Origin: Streptomyces sp. NRRL S-340
Lineage (GTDB): Bacteria > Actinomycetota > Actinomycetes > Streptomycetales > Streptomycetaceae
NCBI RefSeq assembly: GCF_000720185.1
Contig: NZ_JOIY01000013.1
Location: 95,217 to 159,216, forward strand
DNA length: 64,000 nt
Direction of reading: 5' to 3'
Position 1 is the stretch's first letter; every line of letters starts with the position of its first letter. Shown piece after piece: positions 34,852 through 43,243 of the stretch. The position numbers were made by a program, and so were the translations under genes. The notes under the pieces were generated by a model. That model was not told the origin of the DNA, ran no database searches, and was given only the letters and a program-made list of their open reading frames with translations.

Positions 34852-36486
34852 TCAGCCGGCGTCCGGTGCCGGGCGGTGGCCCGCCCGGTCCCGGCGCGCA
34901 AGCGCCCGCTGGGCCCGGGACAGTCCCGGCGGCAGCCGGCGGCGCAGGGCGGCGCGGGCCGCGTTGGCGCCCGGCGCGCCGTGGACGCCGCCGCCGGGAT
35001 GGGCCCCGGCGGAGGCGAGGTAGAGACCTGCCACGGGTGTCTCGGGGCGCCCCGTACCGGGGACCGGGCGGAACACGAGCTGCTGGTGGAGGGCGGTGGT
35101 GCCGCCGTTGATGGAACCGGTGTCGAGGTTGCTGTCGAGCGCCTGGAGCGTGGGCGGGGCGAGGATCCGGCGGGCGCGGACCTTCGCGCGGAAGCCGGGC
35201 GCGAACCGTTCGACCTGCCGTTCCATCCGGTCGGCCATGATATCCTGCTCCCGGGTGTCCCAGGTGCCCGTCAGGCCCTCGTCCGCCGCGTCCCCGGTGA
35301 TCTCCCGGGGGACGTGCGTGTACGCCCAGGCGGACTCGGTGCCGCGCGGTGAGCGGGTGGGATCCGCGGTCGTCATCTGGCCGAACAGCGCGAACGGCCG
35401 GTCGGGGACCTGGCGCATGGCGATCTGGGCGGCGAACCGGGTGAGTTCGTCGAGTCCGTCGGCCAGATGGACGGTGCCCGCCCCCGCGGCCTGCCCGGTC
35501 CGCCAGGGCACCGGCCCGTCCAGGGCCCAGTCCACCTTGAAGGTGGCGAAGTCCCACTGGAAGCGCCGCAGGTCGGCGAGGAGCTGCGCGGGCAGGTGCC
35601 GGGGATCGACGAGCCCGCCGTACAGGGCGGGCACGGACACGTCGGCGAGCACGGCGCGGTGGGCGGGCACGGTGGCACCGCCCGCGGTGCGTACGGCGAC
35701 GGCGCGTGCGCCGCGCACCACGACGTGGTCGACCCGCTCGCCGCAGCGCAGGGTGCCGCCGTGCGCGCGCAGCCGCCGGGTCAGGGCCTGTGTCAGGGCG
35801 CCGGCCCCGCCGACCGGGACGGGGAAGCCGTTGCTCTGCCCGAGCATGGACATCAGCCAGCCGAACCCGCCGCTGCCGGCGGACTCCGGGGCGAGGTCCG
35901 CGTGCAGCGCGTTGCCGGCCAGGAGCAGCCGGCCGCCCTCGCCGCGGAACTCCTCCTCCCCCATCCGGCGTACCGGCAGCAGCATGGTGCGGGCCAGTCG
36001 CAGTCCGCCCGCGCCGCGCAGCCGGGCGGCCAGCCGGGCCCCTGCCCTGACCGGCGGGAACGGCGCGAACAGGGCGTCCATCAGGTCGGGTCCCAGCCGC
36101 CGCCAGATCTCGTGCAGGCCCCGCCAGGCGTCCCCGTCGCCGTCGGCGAACGCGTCGAGGGAGGCCGCGGTGGTGTCGATGCTCCGGTCCAGGACGGCGC
36201 ACCGGCCGTCCGTGAGGGGGTGGGCCAGTACGTGCGGGGCGTGGCTCCAGCGCAGGCCGTGGTCCTGGAGCCGGAGCCGGGCCAGCACGGGCGAGGCGGC
36301 GGCCAGCGGGTAGAAGGAGCTGAAGAGGTCGTTGACGAAGTCGGGATCGACGCCCCGGTCGTGCCGTACGGCCCCGCCGGGCTCGGGCTGCTCCTCCAGG
36401 ACCTCCACGCTCCAGCCCGCGTCGGCCAGCAGGTTCGCGGCCACCAGGCCGTTGGGGCCGGCCCCGATCACCACGGCGTCAGGCAT
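34852..36486 (-). CDS. FAD-dependent oxidoreductase, phytoene-desaturase/PYROXD2-like
   Basis: 544-aa flavoprotein. The dinucleotide-binding motif is at the very N-terminus (VVIGAGPNGLVAANLLADAGWSVEVLE), with the CrtI/amine-oxidase style substrate domain and C-terminal FAD motif GLYLASAGAHPGGGVHGAPGANAA. This group (PYROXD2-like) has no firm bacterial substrate; carotenoid-type desaturation is possible but no carotenoid genes are adjacent. Its start overlaps the stop of the SRPBCC gene by 8 bp, so the two are co-expressed. A Pro/Arg-rich tail follows the last motif. Confidence 0.88.
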   Translation of the reverse strand: MPDAVVIGAGPNGLVAANLLADAGWSVEVLEEQPEPGGAVRHDRGVDPDFVNDLFSSFYPLAAASPVLARLRLQDHGLRWSHAPHVLAHPLTDGRCAVLDRSIDTTAASLDAFADGDGDAWRGLHEIWRRLGPDLMDALFAPFPPVRAGARLAARLRGAGGLRLARTMLLPVRRMGEEEFRGEGGRLLLAGNALHADLAPESAGSGGFGWLMSMLGQSNGFPVPVGGAGALTQALTRRLRAHGGTLRCGERVDHVVVRGARAVAVRTAGGATVPAHRAVLADVSVPALYGGLVDPRHLPAQLLADLRRFQWDFATFKVDWALDGPVPWRTGQAAGAGTVHLADGLDELTRFAAQIAMRQVPDRPFALFGQMTTADPTRSPRGTESAWAYTHVPREITGDAADEGLTGTWDTREQDIMADRMERQVERFAPGFRAKVRARRILAPPTLQALDSNLDTGSINGGTTALHQQLVFRPVPGTGRPETPVAGLYLASAGAHPGGGVHGAPGANAARAALRRRLPPGLSRAQRALARRDRAGHRPAPDAG

Positions 36487-36988
36487 GGCCGCCTCCCGGC
36501 ACCGGCCCGGACGGACCGGCGGCGTGCCGCGCGTCCGGCCGCCGCGCCTCGTGCGCGCCGTCGGCCTCGCACACCTTGGCCAGGCGGGCGAGCATGGCGC
36601 GGTGACGGATCTGGATCAACGACTCGACGCCCACGTTGTGCACCAGACCGCCCGCGCCCTGGAGGGGGTGTTCGTCCACGATCACCAGACAGTGCTCGCC
36701 CCAGGGGCGCAGTTCGATGGCGATGCGCGCGGTGCCCAGGAAGCCCGCGTGGGCCTCGAGTTCGAGGAGCGCGCCCTCTTCGCAGTTGCGCACGATGGTC
36801 TGGTTGGTCAGGCGCAGCGGTCCGAGGCGGACCTGGTACTCCAGGGCGGAGCCGAGCTGCGGCCACCGTCCGCGCACCGGCTGCGAGCGCTCGGTGCCCA
36901 CGACCCACTCGGCGTAGCGGGTGCCGTCGGCGAGGAGGGCCCACACGGTCCGGGGACTGGTCCTGATCAGACGGTGACGTACGGCCAC
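36479..36988 (-). CDS. SRPBCC (START-like) family protein
   Basis: 169-aa polyketide_cyc2/SRPBCC fold protein: N-terminal strand VRHRLIRTSPRTVWALLADGTRYAEWV, central LTNQTIVRNCEEGALLELEA, and C-terminal helix LIQIRHRAMLARLAKVCEA form the helix-grip cavity for a hydrophobic ligand. It probably binds or presents the substrate of the flavoprotein encoded just downstream. GTG 36988 follows GGAGG with good spacing. The last ~25 residues are Pro/Gly-rich. A 14-bp palindrome is located 26 bp upstream. Confidence 0.87.
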   Translation of the reverse strand: MAVRHRLIRTSPRTVWALLADGTRYAEWVVGTERSQPVRGRWPQLGSALEYQVRLGPLRLTNQTIVRNCEEGALLELEAHAGFLGTARIAIELRPWGEHCLVIVDEHPLQGAGGLVHNVGVESLIQIRHRAMLARLAKVCEADGAHEARRPDARHAAGPSGPVPGGGHA

Positions 36989-37014
36989 GCGTGCCTCCGG
37001 GATCGGCTGTGCTG

Positions 37015-37028
37015 CGGTCGGCCGACCG
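37015..37028. promoter_or_regulatory. 14-bp palindrome upstream of the SRPBCC gene
   Basis: CGGTCGGCCGACCG is a perfect palindrome in the likely promoter region of the SRPBCC-flavoprotein operon. In GC-rich DNA such a sequence can arise by chance. Confidence 0.3.
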
Positions 37029-37144
37029 AGTGCCCCCTGCGGCCCGGGCCAACCGGGTGCCTCTCGCGGCGCGGGCCGGCCGGGGCGCGTCCCGCGGCCC
37101 GGGCCGGGCCGGAGCCCTGGCCGTGTGCGCCCGGGGCCGGCCCG

Positions 37145-38272
37145 CTACGGCTGCTCGCGCCCGTCGCGCTCACGCGCGGGTGCTGCGTCCCCGCGGGGTC
37201 CGGACGGGGGGCAGGGGGCGCCGGGCGCGGGGGGCAGTGCGAGGTGGGTGAGGTCGCCGGGCGGCGGGGTCGTCACGGGCCACAGCGGCGCGGGGGTGCC
37301 GTCGGCCACGGCCGCCGGGGCGTCGGTGAGGTTCATGCGCTCGCGCAGCCGGCCGTAGAAGTCCATGGGGCCCAGGCGTACGGCCCGCAGCCGGTGCGGC
37401 GCGGCGTAGACGCCGATCCAGTCCCCCGGGTCGAGCACCCCCCGCAGCTGCCCGTCGATGCTGACGGCGGCCTGGCCGGACCGCTCCAGTACGCGCAGCG
37501 CGACGGGTTCGTCCGGCGCGGCCACGACCGAGCGGTCGAACACCATGTGCGGGGCGACCGGGGTGAAGACGAGGGCGTCCGCGCGCGGTGAGACGACGGG
37601 ACCGCCGGCGGCGAAGCTGTAGGCGGTCGACCCGGTCGGGGTGGCGACGAGCAGGGCGTCGGCGGAGTACGACGCCAGGAGCCGGCCGGCGATGTAGACG
37701 CCGACGGACACCTGCCGGTCCCGGGCGAGTTTCTCCACGACGATGTCGTTGAGCGCGGTGACGTTCAGGGCGATGCCCCAGTCGTCGCCGGCCTCGCAGT
37801 CGGTGCGCACCCGGGGCGGCGGGAGCAGCGGGCGGCGGCCGTAGCGCATCAGCTCCTCGATGCCCGCGGGCACCTCCAGGCGGCGGGAGGCGCGCAGGGT
37901 GAGCAGCATGCGGTTCTCGACGGTCAGCCGGCCGTCGACCACGGCGTCCAGCGCGGAGCGCACGAACGCGGCGGGCACCTCGGTGAGGAAGCCGACCCGG
38001 CCGAGGTCGACGCCCAGGACCAGGGCGTCGTGTTCGGCGGCGAGCCGTGCGCCGCGCAGGAAGGTGCCGTCGCCGCCCAGGGTGACGATGAGGTCGGGGT
38101 CGCCCGCGGCCTCCACCTCCTCGCCGGCGCTGCGCCGGCCGCCGTCGTGCCACACGTCGATGTCGGTGCAGCGTACGGCGCGCTCCTCGCACCAGGCGTG
38201 CACGGTCCGCTGGGCGGCGACGGCCTCGGGCCGTCCGCCGTGCACGACCAGGCCGATGCGGTGCACTGTCAC
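37145..38272 (-). CDS. nadK: NAD(+)/NADH kinase
   Basis: 375-aa enzyme that phosphorylates NAD+ to NADP+. The diagnostic GGDGTF is at residues 66-71, followed by LGVDLGRVGFLTE, the NE/D-type ALNDIVVEKLAR loop and the substrate signature ATPTGSTAYSFAAGGPVVSP. Compared with usual bacterial enzymes (~300 aa) it carries an acidic-loop insertion around 150-175 (MRYGRRPLLPPPRVRTDCEAG) and a ~60-residue Pro-rich tail, so it is probably an accessory paralogue beside the housekeeping copy. GTG start at 38272. Divergent from the chitinase gene. Confidence 0.92.
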   Translation of the reverse strand: MTVHRIGLVVHGGRPEAVAAQRTVHAWCEERAVRCTDIDVWHDGGRRSAGEEVEAAGDPDLIVTLGGDGTFLRGARLAAEHDALVLGVDLGRVGFLTEVPAAFVRSALDAVVDGRLTVENRMLLTLRASRRLEVPAGIEELMRYGRRPLLPPPRVRTDCEAGDDWGIALNVTALNDIVVEKLARDRQVSVGVYIAGRLLASYSADALLVATPTGSTAYSFAAGGPVVSPRADALVFTPVAPHMVFDRSVVAAPDEPVALRVLERSGQAAVSIDGQLRGVLDPGDWIGVYAAPHRLRAVRLGPMDFYGRLRERMNLTDAPAAVADGTPAPLWPVTTPPPGDLTHLALPPAPGAPCPPSGPRGDAAPARERDGREQP

Positions 38273-38332
38273 AGCTCGGGCGGGTTCCCCCGGAGCGGCC
38301 GGCCAGCGCCGGACCCGGGTAAAGGAATCTTA

Positions 38333-38366
38333 TGGTCCAGTCCAAAGAATCGTCTGGTCCAGACCA
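38333..38366 (+). promoter_or_regulatory. Chitinase promoter direct repeats (DasR dre-like)
   Basis: TGGTCCAGTCCA (38333-38344) and TGGTCCAGACCA (38355-38366), 22 bp apart, followed by a TTGACG -35-like hexamer at 38372. Streptomyces chitinase promoters carry paired TGGTCYAGACCW repeats, which are DasR binding sites relieved by glucosamine-6-phosphate. The second copy is a near-perfect palindrome. Confidence 0.85.
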
Positions 38367-38443
38367 ATCCATTGACGTGCTCGCAACAGCGTCAGGAAGC
38401 TGGGGCCGCTTCCCCACCACCTCCCCTCCCCTGGAGGCACGCA

Positions 38444-39670
38444 GTGAGACGTCTTCGCGCATGTCTGGGCGCGACCGCCGCCGTCGGGCTCGCCGCCCTC
38501 GGCACCACCGCCCTCGTCGCGGGCAACGCCTCGGGCGCACCGAGCGCGCAGGACGCGCTGAGCAACCGCTGGTACGCCGCGGCCCCGTACCTCATGCCGC
38601 TGGACAACGATCCGCCGGCCGCGGGCGCCATCATGGACGCCACCGGCCTGAAGGCGTTCCAGCTCGCCTTCGTCCTCGCCCCCGACGGCGGCGGCTGCTC
38701 CCCCACCTGGGACGGCAAGGCCCCGGTCTCCTCGGACACCGCCGTCAAGTCGGTGATCGACTCCATCCGCGCCAAGGGCGGCGACGTCTCCGTCTCCATC
38801 GGCGGCTACGGCGGCACCAAGCTCGGGCAGGCCTGCTCGGACCCGGCGGCCACGGCCGCGGCGTACCAGCAGGTCGTCACCAAGTACGGGCTGCACGCCA
38901 TCGACTTCGACCTGGAGGAGCCGGAGTACGAGAACACGGCCGCCATCAGGAACGAGATCGGCGCGGCGAAGATCCTCCAGCAGAACAACCCGGGACTGTA
39001 CGTCTCCGTCACCACCGCCGGGACGGCGGACGGCACCGGCTGGTTCGGCAAGCAGATGCTGCTGGAGGCCAAGTCCCAGGGGTTCACCCCGAACAACTTC
39101 TCCATCATGCCCTTCGACGGCGGCTTCAACGGCGCGGCCTCGCAGACCGCCGCCCTGACCAAGTTCAACCAGGTGCTCCAGTCCACGTTCGGCTGGAACG
39201 AGGCGACCGCCTACGCCCACGAGGGCTTCTCCGGCATGAACGGCCGCAGCGACACGGGCGAGATGTTCCCGCAGAGCGACTTCCAGACCGTGCTGGACTT
39301 CGCCACCGCGCACAACATGGACCGCTTCACCTTCTGGTCGCTCAACCGCGACCGGCAGTGCTCGCCGCCCGACAACGGCGGCCGGACGTCCGGCACCTGT
39401 TCCAGCGTGCCGCAGAACTCCTGGGACTTCGCCAAGTACTCGGTGAAGTTCGCCGGGGCCACCCCGCCCACCACGCCTCCCACCACACCGCCGCCCACCA
39501 CGCCGCCGCCGGGCACCGGCTGCCGGACGGCCTGGGACGCGGGCACCGCGTACACCGGAGGCAGCGAGGTCTCCTACGGCCGGCACAACTGGAAGGCCAA
39601 GTGGTGGACGCAGAACGAGACGCCCGGGGCCTCCCAGTGGGGACCGTGGCAGGACGAGGGCGCCTGCTGA
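38444..39670 (+). CDS. Secreted GH18 chitinase with C-terminal chitin-binding domain
   Basis: 408-aa extracellular chitinase. Signal peptide at residues 1-31 (VRRLRACLGATAAVGLAALG; cleavage near GNASGA). The GH18 barrel follows; the DxDxE catalytic motif is D154-F-D-L-E158 in AIDFDLEEPEY, with Glu158 as acid/base. A threonine/proline linker (TPPTTPPTTPPPTT) connects to a CBM5/12-type domain at the C-terminus (CRTAWDAGTAYTGGSEV, WWTQNETPG, WGPWQDEGAC). GTG 38444 follows GGAGG with seven-base spacing; the frame is open upstream but that section lacks a signal peptide and contains the promoter. Preceded by paired dre-like repeats, so chitin/GlcNAc induction through DasR is expected. Confidence 0.95.
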   Translation: MRRLRACLGATAAVGLAALGTTALVAGNASGAPSAQDALSNRWYAAAPYLMPLDNDPPAAGAIMDATGLKAFQLAFVLAPDGGGCSPTWDGKAPVSSDTAVKSVIDSIRAKGGDVSVSIGGYGGTKLGQACSDPAATAAAYQQVVTKYGLHAIDFDLEEPEYENTAAIRNEIGAAKILQQNNPGLYVSVTTAGTADGTGWFGKQMLLEAKSQGFTPNNFSIMPFDGGFNGAASQTAALTKFNQVLQSTFGWNEATAYAHEGFSGMNGRSDTGEMFPQSDFQTVLDFATAHNMDRFTFWSLNRDRQCSPPDNGGRTSGTCSSVPQNSWDFAKYSVKFAGATPPTTPPTTPPPTTPPPGTGCRTAWDAGTAYTGGSEVSYGRHNWKAKWWTQNETPGASQWGPWQDEGAC

Positions 39671-39687
39671 CGCCCTGAAAGCGGCCA

Positions 39688-39729
39688 CGGCCGGCCGCGG
39701 CACGGGTCTTCTCCCGCCGCGGCCGGCCG
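39688..39729. terminator. Bidirectional terminator after chitinase
   Basis: Perfect 13-bp stem (39688-39700 and 39717-39729) between the convergent chitinase and cupin stop codons. Confidence 0.75.
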
Positions 39730-39741
39730 CCGCCGTGCGTA

Positions 39742-40074
39742 TCAGGGCCGTTTGGCGACCGTCAGCAGCGCCGCCGCGTCCTCGATGGCCTCCAGACTGT
39801 GCCGTGCCCCGGGCACGATGAGCAGGTCCCCGGCCATGCCGTCCCAGGAGGCGTCGCCGCTGCGCAGCCGGACCCGCCCGCGCAGCACCAGCACGGTCGC
39901 CTCGCCGGGGTTCTCGTGCTCGGTCAGGGCGGTTCCGGCGCGCAGGGTGATGAGGGTCTGGCGCAGCACGTGCTCGTGGCCGCCGTAGACGGTCTCCGCG
40001 CTGCGGCCGTTGGAGGAGGCCTCCGCCCGTTCCAGGTGCTCACGGGCGCGGGCGTCGAGGGAGATCTTCTGCAT
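39742..40074 (-). CDS. Small cupin-domain protein
   Basis: 110-aa single-cupin protein. Core strands LRQTLITLRAGTALTEHENPGEATVLVLRGRVRLRSG and GDLLIVPGARHSLEAIEDAAALLTV carry two candidate ligands (His in TEHENPGEA and His in GARHSLEA); this LuxR-associated/YP_766765-like type is common near respiratory genes. No enzyme activity can be assigned. It is 75 bp downstream of narI on the same strand and could be the last gene of the nitrate reductase operon, perhaps acting as a small-molecule or redox sensor. Confidence 0.85.
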   Translation of the reverse strand: MQKISLDARAREHLERAEASSNGRSAETVYGGHEHVLRQTLITLRAGTALTEHENPGEATVLVLRGRVRLRSGDASWDGMAGDLLIVPGARHSLEAIEDAAALLTVAKRP

Positions 40075-40149
40075 GGCTCGCTCCTCAGCGGGACGGTGGA
40101 TGCGGACAAGGCGGACGGGGCCGCCGCACCGGGCCGCGGCAGTCGCGCC

Positions 40150-40893
40150 TCAGTAGCGGACCCCGATACGGCGCCAGCGGCGGCCGCTGGTGCCCGGCTC
40201 GGCGGGGTGGGCGGGCACCCGCCGCCGGTAGAGGACGTACGGACGCCACAAGTACCACAGCGGGACGCTCCAGGCGTGCACGAGCCGGGTGAAGGGCCAC
40301 ACCGCGAGGATGGCCCAGGCGGCGGTCGCGTGGACCTGGTAGATCAGCGGCGCGTGCGAGATGGCCGCGACGTCGGGGTTCCCGGCGAACAGGCCGCGGA
40401 ACCACAGCGCCACGCTCTGCCGGTAGTCGTAGCCCGCGCCGAAGAGGTTGACGCCCATCGTCGGGATGATGCCCAGCACGATCACGATCGCCAGCAGGAC
40501 CAGCGCCAGCCAGTCGACCGGGCTGGTGGCGGCGCGCACCCGGGGCACGGTGGTGCGGCGGAAGGCCAGGAGCGCGACCCCGGCGATCACCGCGAGCGCG
40601 GCGACGGTGCCGCCGATGGTGGAGAACCAGCGGTAGGTGTGCTCCGGGATGCCGAGCCACCGGGTGAAGGACTCCGGCACGAGGATGCCGAGGACGTGTC
40701 CGGCGATGGCCGCGAACGTGCCGTAGTGGAAGAGCGGTCCGCCCCACTTGAGCAGGCGCCGCTCCTGGAGCTGCGTGGAGCGGCTGGTCCAGCCGAACTG
40801 GTCGTAGCGCCAGCGCCACACGTGGCCGACGACGAAGGTGACGAGCGCGAGGTAGGGAAGGATGACCCACCACCACAGGTCCCAGGAGTTCAT
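40150..40893 (-). CDS. narI: Respiratory nitrate reductase gamma subunit (cytochrome b)
   Basis: 247-aa membrane subunit NarI, which oxidises menaquinol and passes electrons through two b-type haems to NarH. Five transmembrane helices are visible (about 4-24, 48-68, 87-107, 123-143, 187-207); candidate haem histidines occur in LFHYGTFAAIAGHVLG and in ISHAPLIYQVHATAAWA, as in known NarI. ATG 40893 overlaps the narJ stop (ATGA). Last of narGHJI. The C-terminal tail is cytoplasmic and basic. Confidence 0.95.
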   Translation of the reverse strand: MNSWDLWWWVILPYLALVTFVVGHVWRWRYDQFGWTSRSTQLQERRLLKWGGPLFHYGTFAAIAGHVLGILVPESFTRWLGIPEHTYRWFSTIGGTVAALAVIAGVALLAFRRTTVPRVRAATSPVDWLALVLLAIVIVLGIIPTMGVNLFGAGYDYRQSVALWFRGLFAGNPDVAAISHAPLIYQVHATAAWAILAVWPFTRLVHAWSVPLWYLWRPYVLYRRRVPAHPAEPGTSGRRWRRIGVRY

Positions 40894-41609
40894 CGGCTCT
40901 CTCCGGTCGGGGCGGGGACGGACGGGGGCACGGGCACCGGGTGCGGCGCGGGGGCGGAGGCGCCGGCCATGTACTCGGGCGGGGCGAAGGGATCGAGTCC
41001 GACCTGTTCCGCGGGCGGCCCGTCGGCGGCCAGCCGCTGCCAGGTCTCCCGCTCGCGGCGGCCCGGCCGGGGCAGTCGTCCGCACACCGTCTCCAGGACG
41101 GGCGTGTACGGGTCGCGCCGTTCGGCGAGCGCCCGGCGGAGCAGTTCGAGCCCGGCCCGGCACTGCACGAGGACGCGGTGTCCCGGCTCGGGGGCGAGCG
41201 CGGCGAACTCCAGCACGAGCGGCAGGAAGTCCGGCAGTTCGTCCTCGGGGGGCTCCTGGCCGGCCTGCCGGTAGGTGTGCTTGAGGGCGAGCAGCGCCAT
41301 GCCCCGCGCGCGGGTGTCGCCGTGCCGGTGGTAGGTCAGGTGCAGGGAGCGGCGGCGGCTGTGGTCGAAGGTGGCGACGTAGCGCTGGGCGGCCTCGGTC
41401 GGTGTCAGGGTGCGCAGGTGCGCCGCGACGGCGGCCAGCCGGGCCCGGTCGGTGGCGTCGGTGACGGCGGGCAGGGCCTCGGCGACGTCGTCGAGGCAGG
41501 CGAGCGCGGCGGGGTCCGGGTAGCGCAGCAGGACGGCGGCGACGCGGTGCACGACCGGGGTGTCGGCGGCCCGGTGCGGGGTGCGGCGCGGGGCGAGGCG
41601 CGGGCTCAC
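40890..41609 (-). CDS. narJ: Nitrate reductase molybdenum cofactor assembly chaperone
   Basis: 239-aa NarJ, a dedicated chaperone that binds the NarG N-terminus and allows molybdo-bis-MGD and Fe-S insertion before membrane attachment. Helical family signatures are seen: VHRVAAVLLRYPD, the conserved YVATFDHSRRRSLHLTYHRHGDTRARG stretch (41301-41381), and DELPDFLPLVLEFAA. The C-terminal ~45 residues are Pro-rich and specific. GTG 41609 overlaps the narH stop (GTGA) and the stop overlaps narI. Confidence 0.95.
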   Translation of the reverse strand: MSPRLAPRRTPHRAADTPVVHRVAAVLLRYPDPAALACLDDVAEALPAVTDATDRARLAAVAAHLRTLTPTEAAQRYVATFDHSRRRSLHLTYHRHGDTRARGMALLALKHTYRQAGQEPPEDELPDFLPLVLEFAALAPEPGHRVLVQCRAGLELLRRALAERRDPYTPVLETVCGRLPRPGRRERETWQRLAADGPPAEQVGLDPFAPPEYMAGASAPAPHPVPVPPSVPAPTGESR

Positions 41610-43243
41610 GAGGCGTCACCCGGGGCGCCGAAGAGTCCTGGTGCCGGGCCGTCGCCGTTCCAGCCGAGGAGGTTGAAGCGCACCTGTCCGTCGCTGTCGT
41701 GGAACTGGCTGCCGCCGCCCGGTGCCGTGAGACCGGGCAGCGGAGGCGGCGGCACCGGACCGAGCGGGTCGTCCTCGCGCGCCCCCGGGTCGCTCCCGCC
41801 GCCCGGGCGGTCCAGGGAGCAGTGCTGGGCCATCAGCGCGCCCGATCCCTCGGCGTGCGCCTTGGGGACGACGTAGCGCTCCTCGTACTTGGCGACGGCG
41901 AGCAGCCGGTACAGGTCCTCGATGTCGTCGGCGCTCGCACCCACGCGGTCGAGCAGTTCGCGCGGGGCGGGGTCGCCCAGCTGCCTGGCCCGCATGTGGG
42001 CGCGCATGGTGGTGAGTCTGCGCAGCACCTCCTCGACGACGGCGGTGTCCCCGGCGGTGAAGAGGTTCGCGAGGTACTCGACGGGGATGCGCAGCGCCTC
42101 GATGGCGGCGAAGATCCGGTCGGGGTCGTCGTCGTGGTAGCCGGTGGCGTGCACGGCGTCGGCGACCGGGGAGAGCGGGGGGACGTACCACACCATCGGC
42201 AGGGTGCGGTACTCCGGATGCAGCGGCAGCGCCACCCGGTGCCGTTTGATCAGGGCGTACACCGGTGAGCGCCGGGCGGCCTGGATCCAGTCGCGGGCGA
42301 CGCCGTCGCGTTCGGCGGCCTCCCGCACCCACGGCTCGTGCGGGTCGAGGAAGACCGACAGCTGGGCCTCGTAGAGGTCCTTGTCGTCCTTGACGGAGGC
42401 GGCGTCGAGGACGGCGTCGGCGTCGTAGAGCATCACTCCCAGGTGGCGCAGCCGGCCGACGCAGGTCTCGGAGCACACGGTGGGCTGCCCGGCCTCGATG
42501 CGCGGGTAGCAGAAGGTGCACTTCTCGGCCTTGCCGGTGCGGTGGTTGAAGTAGACCTTCTTGTAGGGGCAGCCGGAGACGCAGAACCGCCAGCCGCGGC
42601 AGCGGTCCTGGTCGACGAGGACGATGCCGTCCTCCTCGCGCTTGTACATCGCGCCCGACGGGCAGGAGGCGACGCAGGACGGGTTGAGGCAGTGTTCGCA
42701 GATGCGCGGCAGGTAGAACATGAACGTGTGCTCGAACTCCATCCGCACCCGTTCGGCGAGCCCTTCCAGGTTCGGGTCGGCGGCGGCGTACTCACCCGCG
42801 CCGGCGAGGTCGTCGTCCCAGTTCGGGCCGTGCACGGGCCGCATGTCCCGGCCGGTGAGCTGGGACTTGGGACGGGCGCTGGTGAAGCTGTCGGACAGCG
42901 GCGCGGTGGTCAGGCTCCGGTAGTCGTACGTCCACGGCTCGTAGAAGTCGTCGAGCGAGGGCAGTTCGGGGTTGTAGAAGAGGCTGAGCAGCTTGCGCAC
43001 CCGGCCGCCGGACCTGAGGGTCAGCCGGCCACGGCGGTTCAGGGTCCAGCCGCCCTTCCACTTCTCCTGGTCCTCGTAGCGGCGCGGGTAGCCGGCGCCG
43101 GGCTTGGTCTCGACGTTGTTGAACCAGATGTACTCGGAGCCCGGCCGGTTGGTCCAGGTCTGCTTGCAGGTCACCGAGCAGGTGTGGCAGCCGATGCACT
43201 TGTCGAGGTTCATCACCATCGCCACCTGGGCCATCACCTTCAT
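41606..43243 (-). CDS. narH: Respiratory nitrate reductase beta subunit (Fe-S)
   Basis: 545-aa NarH, electron-transfer subunit with four Fe-S clusters. Cluster cysteines are plain: CIGCHTCSVTC (C16-C26), CEHCLNPSCVASCPSG, and CRGWRFCVSGCPYKK, where Trp replaces one Cys as in the known [3Fe-4S] site, plus CTFCYPRIEAGQPTVCSETCVGR. C-terminal VEYLANLFTAGD is also conserved. It sits on the cytoplasmic face between NarG and NarI. Start ATG 43243 overlaps the narG stop. Long Pro/Gly-rich C-tail after residue ~495, of the kind seen in actinobacterial NarH. Confidence 0.96.
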   Translation of the reverse strand: MKVMAQVAMVMNLDKCIGCHTCSVTCKQTWTNRPGSEYIWFNNVETKPGAGYPRRYEDQEKWKGGWTLNRRGRLTLRSGGRVRKLLSLFYNPELPSLDDFYEPWTYDYRSLTTAPLSDSFTSARPKSQLTGRDMRPVHGPNWDDDLAGAGEYAAADPNLEGLAERVRMEFEHTFMFYLPRICEHCLNPSCVASCPSGAMYKREEDGIVLVDQDRCRGWRFCVSGCPYKKVYFNHRTGKAEKCTFCYPRIEAGQPTVCSETCVGRLRHLGVMLYDADAVLDAASVKDDKDLYEAQLSVFLDPHEPWVREAAERDGVARDWIQAARRSPVYALIKRHRVALPLHPEYRTLPMVWYVPPLSPVADAVHATGYHDDDPDRIFAAIEALRIPVEYLANLFTAGDTAVVEEVLRRLTTMRAHMRARQLGDPAPRELLDRVGASADDIEDLYRLLAVAKYEERYVVPKAHAEGSGALMAQHCSLDRPGGGSDPGAREDDPLGPVPPPPLPGLTAPGGGSQFHDSDGQVRFNLLGWNGDGPAPGLFGAPGDAS